The position numbers were made by a program, and so were the translations under genes. A stretch of 58,956 nt of DNA, taken from the NCBI RefSeq assembly GCF_026421305.1, contig NZ_JAPJBQ010000013.1, forward strand, positions 1 through 58,956, in the 5' to 3' direction. A model generated the notes under the pieces. It searched no databases. It saw only the letters and a list, made by a program, of their open reading frames with translations, and had not been told where the DNA came from. Below, in pieces: positions 49,616-58,762 of the stretch. The DNA is from Dyella silvae (lineage in GTDB: Bacteria; Pseudomonadota; Gammaproteobacteria; Xanthomonadales; Rhodanobacteraceae). Positions within the stretch are counted from its first letter, which is position 1. Every line of letters starts with the position of its first letter.

Positions 49616-52374
49616 CACGGGTGATTCCTCATTGTCTGGGCCACGGCACGCGGTGCGGTGCACACGGCGTCGATGGCTGCGTATTTTGCGAGTGCCTGGT
49701 TCTTGTCCGGCGCCGCAAGTTGATAGGTGAACGAGCAGGCTTGCGACATGCCGCCGTCATCCTGCCAGCGCGCCGTGAGCTCGCCGGCGTTGGCAGCAAC
49801 GCGAATCAGCGCCTGGCCGCCCTGGCCGACCATGCCAAGTGACGTGCCCTTTTCGTCGAGCACTTCGGTGCCAAACGGCACGGGTGTGCCGTCGGGCTGG
49901 TGAATGTTGGCTACCAGCGTGCGGCCGGTCTTGGTCTTGAACTTGAGCATGACCACGGCACCTGCGTGCGGAGCGACCTGCGCGCTGGTGGCGTCGAGCT
50001 GCACATCCAGCGGCAAACCCTTCGGGTCGAGCTCGATGGTGTTGAGCAGATACGGCGAGAGGTACGGCACCAGCGCGTAACCGGAGGCATTCACATGCGC
50101 GCCGATGGAGCTGCTGACGCGTGCGCCATCGGCGCCCGGCGCGTAGATCACGCCCACCGTATCGCCCAGCGGTTGACCGAAGGTGATGCCGCCCGCGTGC
50201 ACCACCACGCCGCCGCTCATGCCCACTGAGGTCTGCGAATAGCCGCTGCCCTTGCCGACGCTGGCGTTGAACGTCGCAAACGGCGCGCGGTAGCCGCCGC
50301 TGACGCTGCCTGCGGTGCCACCATTTTCGTTGTGCGACGCCATCGCGGTGTAGTTGTACTGATCTTCGCTGCCGGCCGATCCAGCGAGCATCGCCTGCTC
50401 CTGGTTGCCGCTGATGGCATTGTGATTGAACGTGAGGTTGAGGCTCGGTGCGTGCACGCTCTCGCCCAGCGGGATCTGCACGGTCAGGCCGTACTCGTTG
50501 TCATAGCGACCCAGCGGATCACGCGTGCGCGTCGCAGACAGCGTGTAGCTGACGCTGCGGACAGCGCCGTTGTAACCCACCTGGAATTGCGTGTCGGTGC
50601 CGTTGCGATTCCAGTAGTCGCTGACCGAACCATTCGCGTAGAGCGTGCCGCCATGCTCGCCCAGCTGCTGGTTGAGCGTCAGGCTGAAGCGGTTGCGCTG
50701 GCGTTGCAGGCCGACGACGGCGAGCGAGGGGTTGTAGGTGGTGCCTGCCAGCGTGGCTTGCTGGCCCGGCGTCAGCACCGTCTGCAGTGGCACGCCATTG
50801 ACCAGCGTCGGCGTCGACGTGCTGTACTCGGTGAACGCGTTGAGTCCGCGCAGTGCGTAATCGCGAACCACGGCCGCATCGCTCAGGCTCAGGAATCCGC
50901 TGGTCGAGTAGCGATACGCTGCCACTGACAGCGACGTGCCCGATTGCGGAAGAATCTTGCTGTAGCTCAGGCGCACGCTCTGGCCAGACTGCGTGGCGTA
51001 CCCGGGAATCTCCGTGCGCGCATGCGTGACATCCGCAGCGAATGCGCCGAGCGGCGTATTCACGGCGGCGCCGGCGAGTATCGATGCGTAGTCCTGCGCG
51101 CCCTGCAAGCCCGCGTAACCGGTGATCAGATTGCTGAAACCGTACTGCGCCGTGGCCTGCACCACGTTCGGCCGGTGCTGGAGGGTCTGATTGCGGAGTT
51201 GTCCCGCCGCCATGCCAAAGCGCAGCGTGCCCGGACGCAGCAGTTGTGCCACTGAGGCATACGGCACGCTAAACGTACGCACGCGGCCATCGGCTTCCGT
51301 CACGGTGACGTCCAGATTGCCGCCGTAGCCGGTCGGATAGATGTCCTTGATGACGAACGGCCCCGGCGCCACGGTCGTCTGATAGATCTGCGCGCCGTTC
51401 TGGCGCACGGTGATCAGTGCGTTGGTGTCGGCCACGCCGCGCACCACGGGCGCATAACCGCGAACCGATTCCGGCAGCATGCGATCGTCGGTGGCGAGTT
51501 GCACGCCGCGCACGCCGAAACTGTCGAACACCGAGCCATCGGTAAAGCTGTCGCCGACGGTCAGCTGCGCGCGCAGCGAGGGCAGGTCGCGCTGCACATA
51601 GGTATCGATGTTCTGCCAGTGGCGCTGCGATGACGTGGCCGCTGTAGCCGATAGCCAGTTGAGCGTTGAATCGTGGCGGAAGTGCCATGCGCCGATATTC
51701 ACGCCGGCATTCAGGCCCAGATACGACGACGTCTGGCTCTGACCCTGGCTGGTGCTGCGGTAACTGTTGAAGTTGTAGTTGAGTCGGGCGGCCGGCACGC
51801 CGGTATCCCAGTATTGCGGATCGACGTAACCGCGAGGCGTGCGCCCCACATAGGCCTGCGGCACGCTGATATCCAGCCGCAGCTCGCCCATGTCGAACGA
51901 TGTGGTCGCGCCGGGAATCAGGTCGCCGATAGCCACGCAGGCGGCCGGATCTTTCAGCCTGGCCTGCAGCTCTTCGGATGGCGATGCCGCACGCAGCCCG
52001 GTCTGCCGGAATAGCTCGGCAGTGATACAAGGTGCGGCGTTGTCGTTGGGCGAGGGGGCCACGAAACGCACGTCGGTGCGGGCAATCCATGCGCCGTTGA
52101 GCTTGACGTCGGTGTTGTATGTACCTGCCAGCACCGGGTTACCGTGCTCGAAGCGCGACAGATCCGTCGTCGTGTTCTGGCCGGCGCCCGAAAGCAGGTT
52201 GCGGTCAAAGTCCGCGTAGCCGCCATTGGCCGAGGCATCAGCGCCGCTGGCAGCGGCTGCAGCGAAGGACAGTGCCGGGTAAGGGCCAAGAAGTGCCGCA
52301 ATGGTCGCGCACCAAAGCACGCGCCGACGCACCACCTGCCTGGACAGGCGATTCGTGGTGGCGCGTGAAAACAT
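49615..52374 (-). CDS. Outer-membrane fimbrial usher
   Basis: A 919-residue PapC/FimD-type usher. A signal region (about 1-41) precedes the N-terminal chaperone-binding domain (DFDRNLLSGAG; VDVYVNG-like NTDVKLNGAWIARTDV), the 24-strand pore with its plug, and two C-terminal domains (KTGRTLVANIHQPDGTPVPF; QACSFTYQL). It translocates pilin subunits across the outer membrane. It starts by ATG at 52374, overlapping the chaperone stop (TGATG); an in-frame GTG one codon earlier is possible. Complete. Confidence 0.92.
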   Translation of the reverse strand: MFSRATTNRLSRQVVRRRVLWCATIAALLGPYPALSFAAAAASGADASANGGYADFDRNLLSGAGQNTTTDLSRFEHGNPVLAGTYNTDVKLNGAWIARTDVRFVAPSPNDNAAPCITAELFRQTGLRAASPSEELQARLKDPAACVAIGDLIPGATTSFDMGELRLDISVPQAYVGRTPRGYVDPQYWDTGVPAARLNYNFNSYRSTSQGQSQTSSYLGLNAGVNIGAWHFRHDSTLNWLSATAATSSQRHWQNIDTYVQRDLPSLRAQLTVGDSFTDGSVFDSFGVRGVQLATDDRMLPESVRGYAPVVRGVADTNALITVRQNGAQIYQTTVAPGPFVIKDIYPTGYGGNLDVTVTEADGRVRTFSVPYASVAQLLRPGTLRFGMAAGQLRNQTLQHRPNVVQATAQYGFSNLITGYAGLQGAQDYASILAGAAVNTPLGAFAADVTHARTEIPGYATQSGQSVRLSYSKILPQSGTSLSVAAYRYSTSGFLSLSDAAVVRDYALRGLNAFTEYSTSTPTLVNGVPLQTVLTPGQQATLAGTTYNPSLAVVGLQRQRNRFSLTLNQQLGEHGGTLYANGSVSDYWNRNGTDTQFQVGYNGAVRSVSYTLSATRTRDPLGRYDNEYGLTVQIPLGESVHAPSLNLTFNHNAISGNQEQAMLAGSAGSEDQYNYTAMASHNENGGTAGSVSGGYRAPFATFNASVGKGSGYSQTSVGMSGGVVVHAGGITFGQPLGDTVGVIYAPGADGARVSSSIGAHVNASGYALVPYLSPYLLNTIELDPKGLPLDVQLDATSAQVAPHAGAVVMLKFKTKTGRTLVANIHQPDGTPVPFGTEVLDEKGTSLGMVGQGGQALIRVAANAGELTARWQDDGGMSQACSFTYQLAAPDKNQALAKYAAIDAVCTAPRAVAQTMRNHP

Positions 52375-53111
52375 CACGGAACAATCGCGCTCTTGAGCGA
52401 CGTCGCGGCGCCGTAGTCATTGATGGTCTCGTACTGCACGACCGTGCCCGGGGCTGGCGCGTGCTTCATGTTGGCCAGTTCCAGGCGCAGGTCGGCGAGG
52501 GGAGCGACCATGCCGCCCTCGGATGTAAACGACTGACCATCGCTGCCCACAGTGAGCGCGCTGATGGTGACGTAGTACGGCGTGGGGTTGTGCACGACCA
52601 GCGCCGAAGCGGTGGCCTTGAACGTCAGCGCGCTGCCGGCCTTCTGCGCATCACCAGCCAGGCCAGGCGGGCGATAGAACAGCTTCAGGCGCGAACGAAT
52701 GGCGAGCTGCAGATAATTCTTTCCGGCAAATTCCTGGCCTGACGGCTTCGGCGGAATTTCCAGCACGTTGAGCCAGAACAACGATTCGCGATCGGCGGGC
52801 ATCGTCTGCTTGCCCGGCGTGAAGATGATGCGCAGGCTCTGGTCCCGGTGCGGCTCCATGCGGAACAGCGGCGGGGTAATCAGGAACGGCGTGTTGACCT
52901 TGTCCGGCGTGGAATGTTCGTCGCCGGCATCGACCCAGGCCTCGATGAGCGCTGGCGCGTTGTTGTCGTTGGTGAGGCGCAGCGTGACTTCGCCGTCGCT
53001 GGCGGGGAACACCACGCGCGTACCGGCAATGATGACGTTGGCATGCGCGGAAGACAGAACCAGGCAATAAGCCAGCAGTCCCGTGCCCATGGCGCGGAAG
53101 AGGCGTTTCAT
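52374..53111 (-). CDS. Periplasmic pilus chaperone
   Basis: A 245-residue PapD/FimC-type chaperone with a signal peptide (about 1-25, ending AHA). The first Ig-like domain has VIIAGTRVVFPASDGEVTLR and the G1 donor strand region; FRMEPHRDQSLRIIF followed by RESLFWLNVLEIPP is the conserved family signature, and the subunit-anchoring residues Arg and Lys are present (GTRVVFP; RSRLKLFYRP). It folds and delivers pilins to the usher. ATG at 53111. Second gene of the operon after the pilin. Confidence 0.92.
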   Translation of the reverse strand: MKRLFRAMGTGLLAYCLVLSSAHANVIIAGTRVVFPASDGEVTLRLTNDNNAPALIEAWVDAGDEHSTPDKVNTPFLITPPLFRMEPHRDQSLRIIFTPGKQTMPADRESLFWLNVLEIPPKPSGQEFAGKNYLQLAIRSRLKLFYRPPGLAGDAQKAGSALTFKATASALVVHNPTPYYVTISALTVGSDGQSFTSEGGMVAPLADLRLELANMKHAPAPGTVVQYETINDYGAATSLKSAIVP

Positions 53112-53145
53112 CAAGGGAAGTCCGATCAGGTCAACGGGGGGAAGA

Positions 53146-53172
53146 GCCCCGTGGCCATGGCGGCCACGGGGC
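53146..53172 (-). terminator. Intercistronic hairpin between pilin and chaperone
   Basis: GCCCCGTGGCC / GGCCACGGGGC, 11-base perfect stem with a 5-base loop. It has no clear U-tract and probably acts as an attenuator or protects the pilin mRNA 3' end. Confidence 0.6.
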
Positions 53173-53181
53173 GTCCGGTGC

Positions 53182-53739
53182 TTACTTGTACGTGATGCTG
53201 TAGTTCACAGCACTGGCAACCGTACCGGCACCGAGCGTGCCGCCGTTGTTGTAGTACTGGACGAAATAGTTCAGCGTCGCGTTGCCGCCGGTGACCGCCG
53301 CCGTGGTGGCGTTGGCCTGGGTGTTCAGGTTGATCGCGGCCTGGCTGTTGTTCAGCACCTGCAGGTCAACGCCGGTGGCTGCACCCGCGCCGCTGTTGGT
53401 GTTGTTCAGACGGCCATTGGTGTTGATGGCGGCGCTGGCGTCGAAGTTGGCCGCAACCGTGTTGGTGCCGGCCGGGCAGTTGGTCAGGCTCAGGCTGAAC
53501 GGGGTCGTCCCGGCGGTGACGCCAGCGGCGGCACCCAGCGAGGCCTTGGAGACGGTCGGCAGCGCAACGGCGAAGTTGGCGGTACCGGTGGTGCCGTTGG
53601 CGCTCGAAGCGATGGTGCAGGTGCTGGCGTTGACGTTGCCGCTGAAGGTGATCTGTCCGTCGGAGGCCGTGGCCGCCATCGGAGCCAGAACGGCGCCGCC
53701 AAACAGGGCGGCCAGGGCGGTAAGCATAACTTTCTTCAT
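53182..53739 (-). CDS. Major type 1-like pilin subunit
   Basis: A 185-residue fimbrial subunit with a signal peptide (about 1-25, ending MAATA). The mature N-terminus SDGQITFSGNVNASTCTI is the donor strand and first strand with the conserved Cys, which pairs with the Cys in LTNCPAGTNT. The C-terminus LNYFVQYYNNGGTLGAGTVA, ending VNYSITYK, is the typical beta-zipper. AAAGGA lies before the ATG at 53739. First gene of the leftward operon, so made in excess, helped by the following hairpin. Confidence 0.92.
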   Translation of the reverse strand: MKKVMLTALAALFGGAVLAPMAATASDGQITFSGNVNASTCTIASSANGTTGTANFAVALPTVSKASLGAAAGVTAGTTPFSLSLTNCPAGTNTVAANFDASAAINTNGRLNNTNSGAGAATGVDLQVLNNSQAAINLNTQANATTAAVTGGNATLNYFVQYYNNGGTLGAGTVASAVNYSITYK

Positions 53740-54100
53740 ACGATGTCCTTTGACTAGGCGTAAGTATTGAAAACAACGAGTTATGCGCCTCCGGACAACG
53801 AGATACACCGCCTTCCGATTGCGCTGTTGGCTTCTGGCCCTAGCCCCTGTCGGCCGGAAACCAGATCGCTTACCCCGCCCTAAGCAACCCCCGTGCCAAC
53901 GCGGACGGGGCCATGGAAATGGCCTCGCCGTGAGCATTTCGAGAACTGGGTGTTAAGAGGGGGTGACGATTTTTGTAAGCCGGACCGCGTCACATCGGGC
54001 CCCAAGACCGGCTCAATGTGCAAATTGTGTCACATTTTTGGAAATGTCTTATTGCTTACGCGCTCAAGTTCCTACGCCAAAGGCCGATATCCGCCTCTTG
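53740..54100. other. Upstream region of the fimbrial operon
   Basis: About 360 bases with no gene. It must contain the pilin promoter. Near 54018-54040 lie TGTG and TCACATTT elements that partly resemble a CRP site but with wrong spacing. No inverted repeats flanking an invertible promoter were seen. Confidence 0.4.
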
Positions 54101-54118
54101 TGTAAAGCACGCTTGACA
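54101..54118. promoter_or_regulatory. Operator 1 overlapping -35 of the XRE/NatAB operon
   Basis: TGTAAAGCACGCTTGACA, an imperfect dyad (one mismatch) whose last six bases, TTGACA, are also a consensus -35 element. A 17-base spacer leads to TTAACC (54136-54141) as a weak -10. Confidence 0.6.
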
Positions 54119-54143
54119 TCGCGAATTGCCACCCCTTAACCTG

Positions 54144-54161
54144 TGTCAAGTTGACTTGACA
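54144..54161. promoter_or_regulatory. Operator 2 downstream of promoter
   Basis: TGTCAAGTTGACTTGACA, a perfect dyad with 8-base arms, 43 bases from operator 1 and of the same pattern. The likely autoregulator is the XRE protein of this operon. Confidence 0.65.
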
Positions 54162-54214
54162 TGCGGTCCAGGGAGGAAGGCCATGCGATACGTCGAGAGC
54201 AAGGGTGGGCAGCC

Positions 54215-54835
54215 ATGAACATGCCGGTGCGAAACGCGGGCTGGTACCGCGCCCCGATGTACACCTGGCCCCGCTGGGCCCGCTGGCTGGTCATGCTGCT
54301 CAACTTCACGCTGATGATCGGCGGCGTCTGGTTGATGGTGAAGGGCAACCTGGCTCTGCGCGTGATAGGGCTGCTCGTCTTTGCGGGTTCGGTGCCGCTG
54401 ATGATCCACATCAATCGCGCGGTGATGCGCGAGCGCAGCCGCCAGATCGACCACCGCTACGCCCGCGAATTCATGCCGGCCATGCTCGTCTACATGCTGG
54501 TCATGCTTTACGTATGGCCGCTGCATCGAACCATGGAACCCGGTTGGCTCAAGGTGATCACGGCCTTGTCGCCCGTGCTGCCGGTGGCCTGGGCCGTGCT
54601 CGTCTCCATTCGCTATGTACTGGGCAGCGATGAGCTTGAGCGTCGCCAGCATATGGAGGCGCTGGCTATCGGCGTCGCGATCGTGAGCGTAGTCAGCATG
54701 ACGTTTGGCTTCCTCGGTGCGGCCCATGTGCTGACGATCGACGGCGCGCTGGCGATGCTGTTGGTGTACCCGGCGCTGTGCTTGTCGTATGGCCTCGCCC
54801 ACTGCGGCATGCTCTGGCGCAACCGCTGCCAATGA
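54215..54835 (+). CDS. Multi-pass membrane protein of XRE-linked pair
   Basis: A 206-residue protein with about six membrane helices and cytosolic basic loops (MRERSRQIDHRYAREF; SDELERRQHMEAL). No family is recognised with certainty. Its stop overlaps the ATG of an XRE regulator (ATGA). Membrane protein plus short XRE regulator is a common two-gene unit in bacteria in which the pair responds to an unknown envelope signal. It is first in a five-gene operon ending with an ABC exporter. The ATG at 54215 follows AAGGGTGGG. Confidence 0.7.
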   Translation: MNMPVRNAGWYRAPMYTWPRWARWLVMLLNFTLMIGGVWLMVKGNLALRVIGLLVFAGSVPLMIHINRAVMRERSRQIDHRYAREFMPAMLVYMLVMLYVWPLHRTMEPGWLKVITALSPVLPVAWAVLVSIRYVLGSDELERRQHMEALAIGVAIVSVVSMTFGFLGAAHVLTIDGALAMLLVYPALCLSYGLAHCGMLWRNRCQ

Positions 54836-55026
54836 ACAACCGCATCCGCGAACTTCGCAGTGACCATGGCTGGTCGCAGGCCGACCTCGCTGAGCGGCTG
54901 GATGTGTCACGCCAGACGGTCAACGCCATCGAAACGGGCAAATACGATCCCAGTCTGCCGCTGGCGTTCAAGATCGCGCGATTGTTTGGCCTTTCCATCG
55001 AATCGATTTTTGAGCCGGGCCCCTAA
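54832..55026 (+). CDS. Short XRE-family regulator
   Basis: A 64-residue protein made of one Cro/CI-type HTH: NNRIRELRSDHGWSQADLAE, recognition helix SRQTVNAIETGKYDPSLPLA, and the final AFKIARLFGLSIESIF. This short form (YozG/YgzD-like) binds dyads as a dimer. Two matching dyads lie in the promoter region of this operon, so it is probably an autorepressor. It starts within the stop codon of the membrane protein and precedes an exported hydrolase by 51 bases. Confidence 0.88.
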   Translation: MNNRIRELRSDHGWSQADLAERLDVSRQTVNAIETGKYDPSLPLAFKIARLFGLSIESIFEPGP

Positions 55027-55077
55027 TGTCCGGCCAAACCTGTACCACCCGAACGGAATGAGGGGAGAGCTCAAGTC

Positions 55078-56649
55078 ATGGCAATCAAGGGACGAATAGG
55101 CACCGTAGCGCTGGGACTGGCGATACTAGGCGGCACGCACTGGCATCCGCATGCGGCCATGGCCGCGCCGGAAGGCAGCGCTGCTGCCGTAGCCGCTGCC
55201 GGGTCATCGCAAGCTGCAGCAGGCACAACGCAAACCTGGCGACTCGGCTCACTCACGCTGACGCCCTGCGAACTGGGCCAGCCCAACAGCGGGCTGTCGA
55301 CCGCCGCGTGGTGTGCGCCGTTCGAGGTGCCGGAGAACCGCGACGATCCGCACAGCCGCAAAATCGGCCTGAAGCTGGCCGTGATTCGCAGCAGCGCGCA
55401 GGTGGCCAGCAAGGACATGCTCGTATTGCTTGCCGGCGGCCCCGGCCAGGCCGCCACGGAGTCGTGGCCGGGCGTAACGGCCGCGCTGCAACCACTGACC
55501 GCGCATCGCCATGTGGTGCTTCTCGATCAACGTGGAACTGGTGGTTCCAACCCGCTCACCTGCCATGACGACAACGAAGGCGTGGAAAGTGGTGCGGACG
55601 ATACGGACGCCCACCCAGACCGGCAACGCGCAGAAACCGAGCGCTGCCTGAGGCAGCTCGCAAGCAAGGCGGACCCGCGCTACTACACCACCACCATCGC
55701 CGCGCAGGATCTGGAAGAAGTGCGCAAGGCGCTGGGCTCGCCCACCTTCGACCTGGTCGGCGTTTCCTACGGCACGCGCATGGCGCAGCAGTACGCCATG
55801 CGCTATCCGCAGGCCGTGCGCAGCATGGTGCTCGATGGCGTGGTGCCCAACGAGCTGGCGCTCGGTCAGGACTTCGCGCGGAATCTCGACGACGCGCTGA
55901 AGGCGCAGTTTGCGCGATGCAGTGGCAACGACGATTGCCGCAAGCGCTTCAACGATCCCTATCAGACGCTTTACCAATTGCGCGACGCGCTGCGAGCCAA
56001 TCCGCACAAGGTGAGCTTCCGCGATCCGCAGACCTACCAGAGCGTGCAGCGCGAGTTGAACGAGTATTCGCTGGCCAGTGTGGTCCGCATGTTTGCCTAT
56101 ACGCCGCTTACCGCCGCCTTGCTGCCGTTGTCCATTGACGCGGCGGCGCATGGCGACGTGGGGCCGTTGCTTGGTCAGGCCAAGCTGTTGTCGGGCGATC
56201 TGTCCGACACTATGAACGGCGGCATGCAGCTTTCGGTGATCTGCAGTGAGGACGCCGACCTGCTGTCATCACGCCCGGAAGATGCGCACACCATTCTCGG
56301 CACGCGCATGATTGATACGCTGCGAACCGTTTGCGCCGCCTGGCCCAGGGGCGCGCGTCCCGCCGACTTCCATCAGCCACTGAAAACCGACACGCCCGCG
56401 CTGCTGCTTTCCGGTCAGTACGACCCGGTGACGCCACCGCGCTACGGCGACGAAGTGGCAAAGCACCTGCCACAGTCGCGCCATCTCGTGCTTACCAGGC
56501 AAGGGCACAACGTCATCAATGCCGGCTGCACGCCCCAGATCGTCAAGCACTTCATCGAGGAACTGAAGCCCAAGGCATTGGACGTCACCTGCCTGGATCG
56601 ACTGCAGTCCACGCCGATGTTCATCGACTTCAATGGAGCCACGCCATGA
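55078..56649 (+). CDS. Exported alpha/beta hydrolase (TAP-like, S33 type)
   Basis: A 523-residue alpha/beta hydrolase with a signal peptide (about 1-30, ending AAMAA). HVVLLDQRGTGGSNPLTC is the oxyanion turn, S230 in GVSYG the nucleophile, the Asp in GQYDPVTPP and the His in RQGHNV complete the triad; the C-terminus matches the TAP-like domain of tripeptidyl and prolyl aminopeptidases. It probably cleaves peptides outside the inner membrane. GGGGAGA precedes the ATG. Its stop overlaps the start of natA (ATGA), tying an exported peptidase to an ABC exporter. Confidence 0.85.
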   Translation: MAIKGRIGTVALGLAILGGTHWHPHAAMAAPEGSAAAVAAAGSSQAAAGTTQTWRLGSLTLTPCELGQPNSGLSTAAWCAPFEVPENRDDPHSRKIGLKLAVIRSSAQVASKDMLVLLAGGPGQAATESWPGVTAALQPLTAHRHVVLLDQRGTGGSNPLTCHDDNEGVESGADDTDAHPDRQRAETERCLRQLASKADPRYYTTTIAAQDLEEVRKALGSPTFDLVGVSYGTRMAQQYAMRYPQAVRSMVLDGVVPNELALGQDFARNLDDALKAQFARCSGNDDCRKRFNDPYQTLYQLRDALRANPHKVSFRDPQTYQSVQRELNEYSLASVVRMFAYTPLTAALLPLSIDAAAHGDVGPLLGQAKLLSGDLSDTMNGGMQLSVICSEDADLLSSRPEDAHTILGTRMIDTLRTVCAAWPRGARPADFHQPLKTDTPALLLSGQYDPVTPPRYGDEVAKHLPQSRHLVLTRQGHNVINAGCTPQIVKHFIEELKPKALDVTCLDRLQSTPMFIDFNGATP

Positions 56650-57380
56650 TCGAAGTAAAGGATTTGCACAAGGCGTTCGGCTCTGTGAAAGCCGTCGACG
56701 GCGTGAGCTTCACCGCACGCGACGGTGAAATCACCGGCCTGCTCGGCCCCAATGGCGCCGGCAAGACAACCACCTTGCGCATGCTCTACACCCTGATGAA
56801 GCCCGACCGCGGGCAGGTCATGGTGGATGGCATCGATGCCGCAGACGACGCACTCGCCGTGCGCCGGCAGCTGGGCGTGCTGCCTGATGCACGCGGACTC
56901 TACAAGCGCCTCACTGCCCGCGAAAACATCGACTACTTTGCCCGCCTGCATGGCCTGCCGGAGGACCTGATGGCACGCCGCCGCGAAGCGCTGGTGAAAG
57001 CGCTGGATATGGAAGACATCGGCGACCGCCGCACCGAAGGTTTCTCGCAGGGGCAGCGGGTCAAGACCGCCATTGCCCGGGCGCTGATCCATGATCCGCG
57101 CAACGTCATTCTCGATGAGCCAACCAACGGTCTGGACGTGATGGCCACCCGTGCGTTGCGCCAGTTCATGCAACAACTAAAGGCCGAAGGCCGATGCGTG
57201 CTGTTCTCCAGCCACATCATGCAAGAGGTCGCCGCGCTGTGCGATCGTATCGTGGTGATCGCCAACGGTCGCGTGGTGGCCGACGAATCGCCGGCCGCAC
57301 TCCGCGCGCAAACTGGTGAAGCCAATCTGGAAGACGCCTTTGTGAAAATCATCGGCAGCGAAGAGGGTCTTGCCGCATGA
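56646..57380 (+). CDS. ABC transporter ATPase (NatA-like)
   Basis: A 244-residue ATPase close to NatA: Walker A GPNGAGKTT, Q-loop-region LPDARGLYKRLTARENIDYF, a divergent signature FSQGQRVK, Walker B NVILDEPTNGLDVMA and the switch His in SSHIMQEV. In Bacillus NatAB exports sodium; close homologues export other ions or peptides. It starts within the stop codon of the hydrolase gene, and its stop overlaps the permease start (ATGA). Confidence 0.88.
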   Translation: MIEVKDLHKAFGSVKAVDGVSFTARDGEITGLLGPNGAGKTTTLRMLYTLMKPDRGQVMVDGIDAADDALAVRRQLGVLPDARGLYKRLTARENIDYFARLHGLPEDLMARRREALVKALDMEDIGDRRTEGFSQGQRVKTAIARALIHDPRNVILDEPTNGLDVMATRALRQFMQQLKAEGRCVLFSSHIMQEVAALCDRIVVIANGRVVADESPAALRAQTGEANLEDAFVKIIGSEEGLAA

Positions 57381-58585
57381 ATATGAGCACCCTGACAAAG
57401 GTCGGTCGCACGCGTGCCTTCCTCACCGTATTTCTCAAGGAAGTGAAGGAAAACCTGCGCGATCGGCGCACGCTCACCAGTGCGTTTCTCACCGGACCGC
57501 TGCTCGGTCCCATCATTCTGGTGATGATGCTCAACATCACGCTCAATCGTCAGTTCGACAAAGCCGAAAAGCCGTTGCCAGTGCCAGTGATCGGCGGGCA
57601 GTACGCACCTAACCTGATCGCATCACTGAAGGCTGGCGGCATCGTGCCCACCGATGCCATTTCCAATCCGGAACTCGCCGTGCGCAAGCAGGACGCCGAC
57701 GTGGTGGTACGCATCTCTCCCGATTACGCCACTGCGTGGCGCAAGGGCGAGCCGGTGCAAGTGGAGTTGATCTACGACTCGTCGCAACGTGACGCCAATG
57801 CCGCCGTCGAGCGCGTAACGCAACTGGTGGAGACCTATGCGCGGCAACAGGGTGCGATGCGTCTGGTAGCGCGAGGCCTGTCGCCCGGCACGGCGTGGCC
57901 GGTAGTCGCTGCCAGGCGGGATCAGGCTACAGCGCAGGCGCGCGCGGCGCTGGTGTTCTCCATCCTGCCGTACTTTTTCGTGCTCACGGTGTTCATGGGT
58001 GGCATGTATCTGGCGATCGATCTGACAGCGGGCGAGCGTGAACGTCAGTCGCTTGAGCCCTTGTTTGCCAACCCCGTGCCACGCTGGCGCATTCTGGCGG
58101 GCAAGCTGGCGGCGATCTGTACGTTCTCCGCGGCGAGTCTGCTGATCAGCCTGCTTGCCTTTGCCGTGGTGGGTCGTTTCATTCCCACTGAGAAGCTCGG
58201 CATGGAGCTGGATCTTGGCGCGCGCTTCGGCGCTCAGGTGCTGGTGCTGATGGTGCCGTTGATCGTATTGCTGGCTGCGCTGCAGTCGATGGTGGCGGCG
58301 TTTGCCAAGAGCTATCGCGAAGCGCAGACCTACCTCTCGCTGCTGATGTTTGTGCCGGTGCTGCCGAGTATTTTGCTCTCCACCATGCCGATCAAATCGC
58401 AGGATTGGATGTATGCGGTGCCGCTGTTGGGGCAGCACCTGGGCATCATGCAGCTGTTGCGCGGTGACGGTGTCACCGGGGAGCAGGTGGGTTTGTGTTT
58501 GGTGGGTAGTCTGGTGGCGGCGGTGCTTGGGGTGTTGGTGACGGCGCGGTTGTATCAGTCGGAGCGGTTGGCGATTTCTGGCTGA
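57377..58585 (+). CDS. ABC transporter permease (NatB-like)
   Basis: A 402-residue ABC-2 permease of the NatB type. One helix near the N-terminus (about 40-57), a large extracytoplasmic domain (about 60-195), and five helices in the second half (FFVLTVFMGGMYLAIDLTAG; ERQSLEPLFANPVPRWRILA). The motif ERERQSLEPLFANP is typical of the NatB family. Together with the ATPase it forms the exporter. An exported hydrolase encoded in the same operon suggests peptide or signal processing on its substrates. Last gene of the operon. Confidence 0.88.
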   Translation: MNMSTLTKVGRTRAFLTVFLKEVKENLRDRRTLTSAFLTGPLLGPIILVMMLNITLNRQFDKAEKPLPVPVIGGQYAPNLIASLKAGGIVPTDAISNPELAVRKQDADVVVRISPDYATAWRKGEPVQVELIYDSSQRDANAAVERVTQLVETYARQQGAMRLVARGLSPGTAWPVVAARRDQATAQARAALVFSILPYFFVLTVFMGGMYLAIDLTAGERERQSLEPLFANPVPRWRILAGKLAAICTFSAASLLISLLAFAVVGRFIPTEKLGMELDLGARFGAQVLVLMVPLIVLLAALQSMVAAFAKSYREAQTYLSLLMFVPVLPSILLSTMPIKSQDWMYAVPLLGQHLGIMQLLRGDGVTGEQVGLCLVGSLVAAVLGVLVTARLYQSERLAISG

Positions 58586-58624
58586 TCATCACTTTTAGCG
58601 TCCCTTATGGGGGTGCCCGCTAAG

Positions 58625-58663
58625 CTCCCTCTCCCCTGCGGGGAGAGGGTTGGGGTGAGGGGC
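58625..58663. repeat. CCCTCTCCCC/GGGGAGAGGG hairpin
   Basis: CTCCCTCTCCCCTGC/GGGGAGAGGG followed by TTGGGGTGAGGGG. Fourth copy; probable terminator region of the NatAB operon. Confidence 0.75.
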
Positions 58664-58688
58664 GGGTGCTTGCGGTGACGTGTCTATC

Positions 58689-58760
58689 CCTCGCCGTCAT
58701 CCCAGCGGAAGCTGGAAGCGCTTCACAACAGCCGAAGGCTGGTCATCCAGTGCCTTTCGC
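58689..58760. repeat. CGTCATCCCAGC repeat, half-form
   Basis: CCCTCGCCGTCATCCCAGCG followed by GAAGCTGGAAGCGCTTCAC and AACAGCCGAAGGCTGGTCAT, the reverse complement of the inserted segment seen at 23782-23901 and 30693-30821. Confidence 0.7.
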
Positions 58761-58762
58761 TC

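Noticed and set aside
54018-54040. CRP-like site upstream of the fimbrial operon (TGTG and TCACA halves)
   Set aside because: The halves are 8 bases apart rather than 6, so it does not match the consensus satisfied by the two sites at 48067-48104.
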